This document shows positions 11,201 to 23,200 of a stretch of DNA of 64,000 nt, one piece after another; the first letter of the stretch is position 1; each line of letters starts with the position of its first letter. The notes under the pieces were generated by a model, which made no database searches, was not told the origin of the DNA, and saw only the letters and a list, made by a program, of their open reading frames with translations. The position numbers and the translations under genes are program-made. The stretch is taken from contig CM049322.1 of NCBI GenBank assembly GCA_026874595.1, forward strand, positions 59,958,886 to 60,022,885. Reading direction: 5' to 3'. The DNA is from Sipunculus nudus (taxonomy: Eukaryota; Annelida; Sipuncula; Golfingiida; Sipunculidae).

Positions 11201-14200
11201 GCACTGTGCCCCTTAGTTATCATGTAACTCAGCTCCTCATGATACTGGCTGCAGCAAGCACTGTGCCCCTTAGTTATCATGTAACTCAGCTCCTCAAGAT
11301 ACTGGCTGCAGCAAGCACTGTGCCCCTTAGTTATCATGTAACTTAGCTCCTCATGATACTGGCTGCAGCAAGCACTGTGCCCCTTAGTTATCATGTAACT
11401 CAGCTCCTCATGATACTGGCTGCAGCAAGCACTGTGCCCCTTAGTTATCATGTAACTCAGCTCCTCATGATACTGGCCGCAGCAAGCACTGTGCGCCTTA
11501 GTTATCATGTAACTCAGCTCCTCATGATACTGGCTGCAGCAAGCACTGTGCCCCTTAGTTATCATGTAACTCAGCTCCTCATGATACTGGCTGCAGCAAG
11601 CACTGCGCCCCTTAGTTATCATGTAACTCAGCTCCTCATGATACTGGCTGCAGCAAGCACTGTGCCCCTTAGTTATCATGTAACTCAGCTCCTCATGATA
11701 CTGGCCGCAGCAAGCACTGCGCCCCTTAGTTATCATGTAACTTAGCTCCTCATGATACTGGCTGCAGCAAGCACTGTGCCCCTTAGTTATCATGTAACTC
11801 AGCTCCTCATGATACTGGCCGCAGCAAGCACTGTGCGCCTTAGTTATCATGTAACTCAGCTCCTAATGATACTGGCTGCAGCAAGCACTGTGCCCCTTAG
11901 TTATCATGTAACTCAGCTCCTCATGATACTGGCTGCAGCAAGCACTGCGCCCCTTAGTTATCATGTAACTCAGCTCCTCATGATACTGGCTGCAGCAAGC
12001 ACTGTGCCCCTTAGTTATCATGTAACTCAGCTCCTCATGATACTGGCCGCAGCAAGCACTGCGCCCCTTAGTTATCATGTAACTTAGCTCCTCATGATAC
12101 TGGCTGCAGCAAGCACTGTGCCCCTTAGTTATCATGTAACTCAGCTCTTCATGATACTGGCTGCAGCAAGCACTGTGCCCCTTAGTTATCATGTAACTCA
12201 GCTCCTCATGATACTGGCTGCAGCAAGCACTGTGCCCCTTAGTTATCATGTAACTCAGCTCCTCATGATACTGGCCGCAGCAAGCACTGTGCGCCTTAGT
12301 TATCATGTAACTCAGCTCCTAATGATACTGGCTGCAGCAAGCACTGTGCCCCTTAGTTATCATGTAACTCAGCTCCTCATGATACTGGCTGCAGCAAGCA
12401 CTGTGCCCCTTAGTTATCATGTAACTCAGCTCCTCATGATACTGGCTGCAGCAAGCACTGTGCGCCTCAGATATCATGTAACTCAGCTCCTCATGATACT
12501 GGCCGCAGCAAGCACTGCGCCCCTTAGTTATCATGTAACTCAGCTCCTCATGATACTGGCCGCAGCAAGCACTGCGCCCCTTAGTTATCATGTAACTCAG
12601 CTCCTCATGATACTGGTCGCAGCAAGCACTGTGCCCCTTAGTTATCATGTAACTCAGCTCTTCATGATACTGGCTGCAGCAAGCACTGTGCCCCTTAGTT
12701 ATCATGTAACTCAGCTCTTCATGATACTGGCTGCAGCAAGCACTGCGCCCCTTAGTTATCATGTAACTCAGCTCCTCATGATACTGGTCGCAGCAAGCAC
12801 TGTGCCCCTTAGTTATCATGTAACTCAGCTCTTCATGATACTGGCTGCAGCAAGCACTGTGCCCCTTAGTTATCATGTAACTCAGCTCCTCATGATACTG
12901 GCTGCAGCAAGCACTGTGCCCCTTAGTTATCATGTAACTCAGCTCCTCATGATACTGGTCGCAGCAAGCACTGTGCCCCTTAGTTATCATGTAACTCAGC
13001 TCCTCATGATACTGGCTGCAGCAAGCACTGTGCCCCTTAGTTATCATGTAACTCAGCTCCTCAAGATACTGGCTGCAGCAAGCACTGTGCCCCTTAGTTA
13101 TCATGTAACTCAGCTCTTCATGATACTGGCTGCAGCAAGCACTGTGCCCCTTAGTTATCATGTAACTCAGCTCCTCATGATACTGGTCGCAGCAAGCACT
13201 GTGCCCCTTAGTTATCATGTAACTCAGCTCCTCATGATACTGGCTGCAGCAAGCACTGTGCCCCTTAGTTATCATGTAACTCAGCTCCTCATGATACTGG
13301 CTGCAGCAAGCACTGTGCCCCTTAGTTATCATGTAACTCAGCTCCTCATGATACTGGCCGCAGCAAGCACTGTGCCCCTTAGTTATCATGTAACTCAGCT
13401 CCTCAAGATACTGGCTGCAGCAAGCACTGTGCCCCTTAGTTATCATGTAACTCAGCTCTTCATGATACTGGCTGCAGCAAGCACTGTGCCCCTTAGTTAT
13501 CATGTAACTCAGCTCCTCATGATACTGGTCGCAGCAAGCACTGTGCCCCTTAGTTATCATGTAACTCAGCTCCTCATGATACTGGCTGCAGCAAGCACTG
13601 TGCCCCTTAGTTATCATGTAACTCAGCTCCTCATGATACTGGCTGCAGCAAGCACTGTGCCCCTTAGTTATCATGTAACTCAGCTCCTCATGATACTGGC
13701 TGCAGCAAGCACTGTGCCCCTTAGTTATCATGTAACTCAGCTCCTCATGATACTGGCTGCAGCAAGCACTGTGCCCCTTAGTTATCATGTAACTCAGCTC
13801 CTCATGATACTGGCTGCAGCAAGCACTGTGCCCCTTAGTTATCATGTAACTCAGCTCCTCAAGATACTGGCTGCAGCAAGCACTGTGCCCCTTAGTTATC
13901 ATGTAACTCAGCTCTTCATGATACTGGCTGCAGCAAGCACTGTGCCCCTTAGTTATCATGTAACTCAGCTCCTCATGATACTGGTCGCAGCAAGCACTGT
14001 GCCCCTTAGTTATCATGTAACTCAGCTCCTCATGATACTGGCTGCAGCAAGCACTGTGCCCCTTAGTTATCATGTAACTCAGCTCCTCATGATACTGGCT
14101 GCAGCAAGCACTGTGCCCCTTAGTTATCATGTAACTCAGCTCCTCATGATACTGGCTGCAGCAAGCACTGTGCCCCTTAGTTATCATGTAACTCAGCTCC

Positions 14201-17200
14201 TCATGATACTGGCTGCAGCAAGCACTGTGCCCCTTAGTTATCATGTAACTCAGCTCCTCAAGATACTGGCTGCAGCAAGCACTGTGCCCCTTAGTTATCA
14301 TGTAACTCAGCTCTTCATGATACTGGCTGCAGCAAGCACTGTGCCCCTTAGTTATCATGTAACTCAGCTCCTCATGATACTGGTCGCAGCAAGCACTGTG
14401 CCCCTTAGTTATCATGTAACTCAGCTCCTCATGATACTGGCTGCAGCAAGCACTGTGCCCCTTAGTTATCATGTAACTCAGCTCCTCATGATACTGGCTG
14501 CAGCAAGCACTGTGCCCCTTAGTTATCATGTAACTCAGCTCCTCATGATACTGGTCGCAGCAAGCACTGTGCCCCTTAGTTATCATGTAACTCAGCTCCT
14601 CATGATACTGGCTGCAGCAAGCACTGTGCCCCTTAGTTATCATGTAACTCAGCTCCTCATGATACTGGCTGCAGCAAGCACTGTGCCCCTTAGTTATCAT
14701 GTAACTCAGCTCCTCATGATACTGGCTGCAGCAAGCACTGTGCCCCTTAGTTATCATGTAACTCAGCTCCTCATGATACTGGCTGCAGCAAGCACTGTGC
14801 CCCTTAGTTATCATGTAACTCAGCTCCTCAAGATACTGGCTGCAGCAAGCACTGTGCCCCTTAGTTATCATGTAACTCAGCTCTTCATGATACTGGCTGC
14901 AGCAAGCACTGTGCCCCTTAGTTATCATGTAACTCAGCTCCTCATGATACTGGTCGCAGCAAGCACTGTGCCCCTTAGTTATCATGTAACTCAGCTCCTC
15001 ATGATACTGGCTGCAGCAAGCACTGTGCCCCTTAGTTATCATGTAACTCAGCTCCTCATGATACTGGCTGCAGCAAGCACTGTGCCCCTTAGTTATCATG
15101 TAACTCAGCTCCTCATGATACTGGCTGCAGCAAGCACTGTGCCCCTTAGTTATCATGTAACTCAGCTCCTCATGATACTGGCTGCAGCAAGCACTGTGCC
15201 CCTTAGTTATCATGTAACTCAGCTCCTCAAGATACTGGCTGCAGCAAGCACTGTGCCCCTTAGTTATCATGTAACTCAGCTCTTCATGATACTGGCTGCA
15301 GCAAGCACTGTGCCCCTTAGTTATCATGTAACTCAGCTCCTCATGATACTGGCTGCAGCAAGCACTGTGCCCCTTAGTTATCATGTAACTCAGCTCCTCA
15401 TGATACTGGCTGCAGCAAGCACTGTGCCCCTTAGTTATCATGTAACTCAGCTCTTCATGATACTGGCTGCAGCAAGCACTGTGCCCCTTAGTTATCATGT
15501 AACTCAGCTCCTCATGATACTGGCTGCAGCAAGCACTGTGCCCCTTAGTTATCATGTAACTCAGCTCCTCATGATACTGGCTGCAGCAAGCACTGTGCCC
15601 CTTAGTTATCATGTAACTCAGCTCTTCATGATACTGGCTGCAGCAAGCACTGTGCCCCTTAGTTATCATGTAACTCAGCTCTTCATGATACTGGCTGCAG
15701 CAAGCACTGTGCCCCTTAGTTATCATGTAACTCAGCTCCTCAAGATACTGGCTGCAGCAAGCACTGTGCCCCTTAGTTATCATGTAACTCAGCTCTTCAT
15801 GATACTGGCTGCAGCAAGCACTGTGCCCCTTAGTTATCATGTAACTCAGCTCCTCATGATACTGGTCGCAGCAAGCACTGTGCCCCTTAGTTATCATGTA
15901 ACTCAGCTCCTCATGATACTGGCTGCAGCAAGCACTGTGCCCCTTAGTTATCATGTAACTCAGCTCCTCATGATACTGGCTGCAGCAAGCACTGTGCCCC
16001 TTAGTTATCATGTAACTCAGCTCCTCATGATACTGGCTGCAGCAAGCACTGTGCCCCTTAGTTATCATGTAACTCAGCTCCTCATGATACTGGCTGCAGC
16101 AAGCACTGTGCCCCTTAGTTATCATGTAACTCAGCTCCTCATGATACTGGCTGCAGCAAGCACTGTGCCCCTTAGTTATCATGTAACTCAGCTCTTCATG
16201 ATACTGGCTGCAGCAAGCACTGTGCCCCTTAGTTATCATGTAACTCAGCTCCTCATGATACTGGCTGCAGCAAGCACTGTGCCCCTTAGTTATCATGTAA
16301 CTCAGCTCTTCATGATACTGGCTGCAGCAAGCACTGTGCCCCTTAGTTATCATGTAACTCAGCTCCTCATGATACTGGCTGCAGCAAGCACTGTGCCCCT
16401 TAGTTATCATGTAACTCAGCTCCTCATGATACTGGCTGCAGCAAGCACTGTGCCCCTTAGTTATCATGTAACTCAGCTCCTCATGATACTGGCTGCAGCA
16501 AGCACTGTGCCCCTTAGTTATCATGTAACTCAGCTCCTCATGATACTGGCTGCAGCAAGCACTGTGCCCCTTAGTTATCATGTAACTCAGCTCCTCATGA
16601 TACTGGCTGCAGCAAGCACTGTGCCCCTTAGTTATCATGTAACTCAGCTCCTCATGATACTGGCTGCAGCAAGCACTGTGCGCCTTAGTTATCATGTAAC
16701 TCAGCTCTTCATGATACTGGCTGCAGCAAGCACTGTGCCCCTTAGTTATCATGTAACTCAGCTCCTCATGATACTGGCCGCAGCAAGCACTGTGCCCCTT
16801 AGTTATCATGTAACTCAGCTCCTCATGATACTGGCTGCAGCAAGCACTGTGCCCCTTAGTTATCATGTAACTCAGCTCCTCATGATACTGGCCGCAGCAA
16901 GCACTGTGCCCCTTAGTTATCATGTAACTCAGCTCCTCATGATACTGGCTGCAGCAAGCACTGTGCCCCTTAGTTATCATGTAACTCAGCTCCTCAAGAT
17001 ACTGGCTGCAGCAAGCACTGTGCCCCTTAGTTATCATGTAACTCAGCTCCTCATGATACTGGCCGCAGCAAGCACTGTGCCCCTTAGTTATCATGTAACT
17101 CAGCTCCTCATGATACTGGCTGCAGCAAGCACTGTGTCCCTTAGTTATCATGTAACTCAGCTCCTCATGATACTGGTCGCAGCAAGCACTGTGCCCCTTA

Positions 17201-20200
17201 GTTATCATGTAACTCAGCTCCTCATGATACTGGTCGCAGCAAGCACTGTGCCCCTTAGTTATCATGTAACTCAGCTCCTCATGATACTGGTCGCAGCAAG
17301 CACTGTGCCCCTTAGTTATCATGTAACTCAGCTCCTCATGATACTGGCTGCAGCAAGCACTGTGCCCCTTAGTTATCATGTAACTCAGCTCCTCATGATA
17401 CTGGCCGCAGCAAGCACTGTGCCCCTTAGTTATCATGTAACTCAGCTCCTCATGATACTGGTCGCAGCAAGCACTGTGCCCCTTAGTTATCATGTAACTC
17501 AGCTCCTCATGATACTGGCTGCAGCAAGCACTGTGCCCCTTAGTTATCATGTAACTCAGCTCCTCATGATACTGGCTGCAGCAAGCACTGTGCCCCTTAG
17601 TTATCATGTAACTCAGCTCCTCATGATACTGGTCGCAGCAAGCACTGTGCCCCTTAGTTATCATGTAACTTAGCTCCTCATGATACTGGTCGCAGCAAGC
17701 ACTGTGCCCCTTAGTTATCATGTAACTTAGCTCCTCATGATACTGGTCGCAGCAAGCACTGCGCCCCTTAGTTATCATGTAACTCAGCTCCTCATGATAC
17801 TGGCTGCAGCAAGCACTGCGCCCCTTAGTTATCATGTAACTCAGCTCCTCATGATACTGGCTGCAGCAAGCACTGCCCCCCTTAGTTATCATGTAACTCA
17901 GCTCCTCATGATACTGGCTGCAGCAAGCACTGTGCCCCTTAGTTATCATGTAACTCAGCTCCTAATGATACTGGCTGCAGCAAGCACTGTGCACCTTAGT
18001 TATCATGTAACTCAGCTCCTCATGATACTGGCTGCAGCAAGCACTGCCCCCCTTAGTTATCATGTAACTCAGCTCCTCATGATACTGGCTGCAGCAAGCA
18101 CTGTGCCCCTTAGTTATCATGTAACTCAGCTCCTAATGATACTGGCTGCAGCAAGCACTGTGCACCTTAGTTATCATGTAACTCAGCTCCTCATGATACT
18201 GGCTGCAGCAAGCACTGTGCGCCTTAGTTATCATGTAACTCAGCTCCTCATGATACTGGCCGCAGCAAGCACTGTGCGCCTTAGTTATCATGTAACTCAG
18301 CTCCTCATGATACTGGTCGCAGCAAGCACTGTGCCCCTTAGTTATCATGTAACTTAGCTCCTCATGATACTGGCCGCAGCAAGCACTGTGCGCCTTAGTT
18401 ATCATGTAACTCAGCTCCTCATGATACTGGCTGCAGCAAGCACTGTGCGCCTTAGTTATCATGTAACTCAGCTCCTCATGATACTGGCCGCAGCAAGCAC
18501 TGTGCGCCTTAGTTATCATGTAACTCAGCTCCTCGTGATACTGGCCGCAGCAAGCACTGTGCGCCTTAGTTATCATGTAACTCAGCTCCTCGTGATACTG
18601 GCCGCAGCAAGCACTGTGCCCCTTAGTTATCATGTAACTCAGCTCCTCCTGATACTGGCCGCAGCAAGCACTGTGCCCCTTAGTTATCATGTAACTCAGC
18701 TCTTCATGATACTGGCCGCAGCAAGCACTGTGCCCCTTAGTTATCATGTAACTCAGCTCCTCATGATACTGGCTGCAGCAAGCACTGTGCCCCTTAGTTA
18801 TCATGTAACTCAGCTCCTCATGATACTGGCTGCAGCAAGCACTGTGCCCCTTAGTTATCATGTAACTCAGCTCTTCATGATACTGGCTGCAGCAAGCACT
18901 GCGCCCCTTAGTTATCATGTAACTCAGCTCCTCATGATACTGGCTGCAGCAAGCACTGTGCCCCTTAGTTATCATGTAACTCAGCTCCTCATGATACTGG
19001 CTGCAGCAAGCACTGTGCCCCTTAGTTATCATGTAACTTAGCTCCTCATGATACTGGCTGCAGCAAGCACTGCGCGCCTCAGATATCATGTAACTCAGCT
19101 CCTCATAATACTGGCTGCAGGAAGCACTGTGCGCCTTAGTTATCATGTAACTCAGCTCCTCATGATACTGGCTGCAGCAAGCACTGCGCCCCTTAGTTAT
19201 CATGTAACTCAGCTCCTCATGATACTGGCTGCAGCAAGCACTGTGCCCCTTAGTTATCATGTAACTCAGCTCCTCATGATACTGGCTGCAGCAAGCACTG
19301 TGCCCCTTAGTTATCATGTAACTCAGCTCCTCATGATACTGGCTGCAGCAAGCACTGTGCCCCTTAGTTATCATGTAACTCAGCTCTTCATGATACTGGC
19401 TGCAGCAAGCACTGTGCCCCTTAGTTTTCATGTTACTCAGCTCCTCATGATACTGGCTGCAGCAAGCACTGTGCCCCTTAGTTATCATGTAACTCAGCTC
19501 CTCATGATACTGGCTGCAGCAAGCACTGTGCCCCTTAGTTATCATGTAACTCAGCTCCTCATGATACTGGCTGCAGCAAGCACTGTGCCCCTTAGTTATC
19601 ATGTAACTCAGCTCTTCATGATACTGGCTGCAGCAAGCACTGTGCCCCTTAGTTTTCATGTTACTCAGCTCCTCATGATACTGGCTGCAGCAAGCACTGT
19701 GCCCCTTAGTTATCATGTAACTCAGCTCCTCATGATACTGGCTGCAGCAAGCACTGTGCGCCTTAGTTATCATGTAACTCAGCTCCTCATGATACTGGCT
19801 GCAGGAAGCACTCTGCGCCTTAGTTATCATGTAACTTAGCTCCTCATGCAACAGTTATAAACTGCTATCGTCAGAGATCTTTCTTGTTAAAACTGCTGTC
19901 TGTGTAGCGACATTCCCTGTGTCTCAAAACCAGGTCTTGCACAGAGCGATGAGCTGTAATTAGACCAATGGAGGCGTGGTATCACATCCAGCCCCAAATT
20001 TTAACATGATACACCTGTTCTCATTGGTCTGATTACAGTACTCTGATCTGTGCAATCCCTGGTGGTGAGACCAACAGAATCTTGCGATATAAGGCAGCGG
20101 TTACAGCGAGGGAGATCTCTGAGAACAGCAGTGTATATCCGGTGTGAGGAGTGTACAACCAGAACAACATTGTAGCAAATACCTCAGTACAGCAAAAGTG

Positions 20201-23200
20201 AATTTCAAATATAAAATATGTTGAAAACTGAATGAAATGCAAGCCTTCAGAAGGCCTATTTTGGACGCCTGCATCCTTCAGAAAACAAGGGACCCATGGG
20301 TCATTGCACTCAGCTGTCTACCAGGGTTAAATAATCCTTGCACATATTTCTAATAAACATCTTTATGAAATATAAGCTTTTGTATTAATTCTAAATGATT
20401 TTAAACATTCTCCCCTGGTTTGTACATCACCTACTTTTCCTTGTAATTGTGTCTGAAATTAAATCAACCTCACTAATAGTATACAGTGCTTCATGCAGAC
20501 AGTCCTGAGGCAACTACTTAAACACAGGATTTAATACTTCACATATTTTTTATGTATCTGCTTAGTATTACACAACTAGATCATAATATAACTTATAAAG
20601 TGAGAGAGCTATGATCATAGTTGTTTAAGTAGTTACAGAATGCATCAAAGTATATATGGGGCGATGGCTATACTGTAGTATCAGACCTATACCGTACACT
20701 TTGGATATTTTTTAATGGCTAAAAGTCAGCTTGTCCAGAGTGATGGGAGAGTTCTATATTTAAATACTCATATTTCACACATACACCATATCATGATCAT
20801 TATTCAATATTATACTTTAGTAAAGGTGTCCTGCCAAATAATGCTTTGTGTACAATATCAATACTAGAAATTCACATTCAGGGAGCGCTGACCTCCGCCA
20901 AGGCAGCTCGTTACCAGAAGGTGATCCAGATCATCCCCTTTATTTAATCAAATGTTCCTCGTATCATGGGCCAAACTATCCTGATAATTTCATCAAAACC
21001 TGTTAAAATATTCTTCAGGAATATTTCTAAGAGTCAAACCAATGCCGACATAAACATAACCCCCACCTCTTGATAGGGGTAATAACAATATCAGTATTGA
21101 TCAGTAAGTATTCAATTCAATTCCACTAAACCTGTGTCAGCTGCCTGTAACCCTCTTGATATCATGATCATATATTTAGCTGATTGTACAGGTTCCAGTT
21201 GGTCCTTCAGTTTATTTTTACTGGCTAAGTGATATTTTTTAAATCATACAATGTATAGAGCTGTAGGGCAACACACCTGCTAAAACTAGCACACTGCCCT
21301 CTGATATTACACAACACCCTGAGTTATTTGTGTAAGCAGATTGAAGTGGATCAATAATTAAACTCAGTATGAGAAAACCAAATATTTCTACTGTAACCCA
21401 TTTTTTCTAAAACATATTTGGCCAACTTCATTAGAGTTAATTCATCTTCAGGGGGAGGGGGAATGACCTACAGTCATAGGAGGGTAATCAAAGTAGGGAC
21501 AACTTTTCTATAATTTCAAATATATTACATTTAAGTATAAGGTGTAAAAAAAGGTATTATGTTTCAAGTATAAGATAATTCTAAACCAGGTTTAGACATA
21601 TAATATTTCATAGTAAACAAAGAAATGGAACCAAAGTCTATAATTCTAATTACCAGTATCAATAGATTTCATTTCCAATATGTAAATATTATTCTCTGAC
21701 TAGCTTGGGGGATGAATACATTGACCAACCCCTTGCTAGAAAGTTGGAGATATATACCCCCTCCCCCCTCCACTGATGCCCCTGGCTAACTTTCCTTTTT
21801 GAAAACATATTTGGCTAAAATCTCTCAATAAACATTGTTCTCAGCAAAAAGATGCAAGTATGAGACGTAATAATTTTATACCGGTTTTAGGTCTGAGTAT
21901 AACACTGATAACAGGAACTTTGCTAGTTTTCCTGTCCCACAACTTTCCCCTGTCAATGCAAGCAAAGATTTAAAGTGTTTCAATGGGACCACAGCTGTGC
22001 TAATTAAATCCTTTTTATATAGCCATGCCCACGTCCAGAAAGAAATCCTAGCTTGAGGAGTTATATGAAGCAGAACCAACAATTAGCTAAAATGGCTTTG
22101 CTGCAAAAACAGATATATGTCTCCCCCTATGGGCCATCCCAAAACATAAAGGGTAAAATATGCACTATTTCAAAACAATGATTCAAGATTTCAGCAGATT
22201 TGACCTTGAAGATCCTGGTCAAGGTCAACAGGTTTCAAACGTGTCTAAGAACTTGTTAGGAACAACTGGTGTACCAAATTTGAGGACAAAATGTGAAAAT
22301 TTCAAAAGTTATGGGGTCCACAAAAATTTTACATTTTGACAGATTTGACCTTGAAGATGAAGGTCAAAGTCTTACGGTTACAAACTTGTCCAAGATTTTG
22401 GTAGGAACAATAAGTGTTTAAAATTTTGGAGGAAAATATGCTGCCCTTCAAAAGTTAACGCTTTCATAAGACAATAACTATGATTCGGCCGATTTCACCT
22501 TTAAGATCCTAGTCAAGGTCACTGGGTTTCGAACTCCACCAAGAACTTAGTAGGAATAATTGGTGTACCAAATTTGAGGACAAAATGATAAATCTTCAAA
22601 ATATATGAGGTTCACAATAATTTCAAATTTCAGCAAATTTGACCTTGAAGATGATGGTCAAGGTAATCAGGTTTAAAATCATCCAAGATTTTCGGATGAA
22701 CTATGAATGTTTAAAATTTTGGAGGAAAATATGCAGCCCTTCAAAACATATCAGACAACTGACGACAACAGATGGTGGTACTGCAAACAAAATGTCTTCC
22801 CTGGGGGGGGGGGGGGGGGGGGAGGGAGACATAATTACTTGTTAGCTAAAAGTAATGTATGAGAGGGATATATATATATATTCTTACACACCACTTGAAT
22901 TATTATCAATCATCATACAATAATGAACATAATTGTGATAATTAACATACAATTACTACAGGCCAATTATATACTTAGCTTATTATATTTGGTATGTGGT
23001 TACACCACTTAATTAACCTGATCTTCATTAGATAATTATAATATCACATGAATGTTTTCATTCAACAGATAAACTTTCATCTAATCAATTAGGTTTCCAG
23101 CTTGTATGGCAATTTAATCCTGAACTAAATGGTTCCTGTTTAATCAGTTAATGTGTGTGTATACTGAATTTATATATATAAAGGACTACTGAAAAAAATA

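Noticed and set aside
12094-17949. Frames of 1,859 (plus) and 1,876 (minus) codons as giant repeat proteins
   Set aside because: Both strands are open over the same bases, the period is divisible by three, and the sequence lies in an intron of the SLC37-like gene. No splice sites, signal sequence or domain are present.
20033-20242. Minus-strand 69-codon frame resembling a membrane segment
   Set aside because: It lies in the right arm of the foldback element and has no splice borders or family resemblance.
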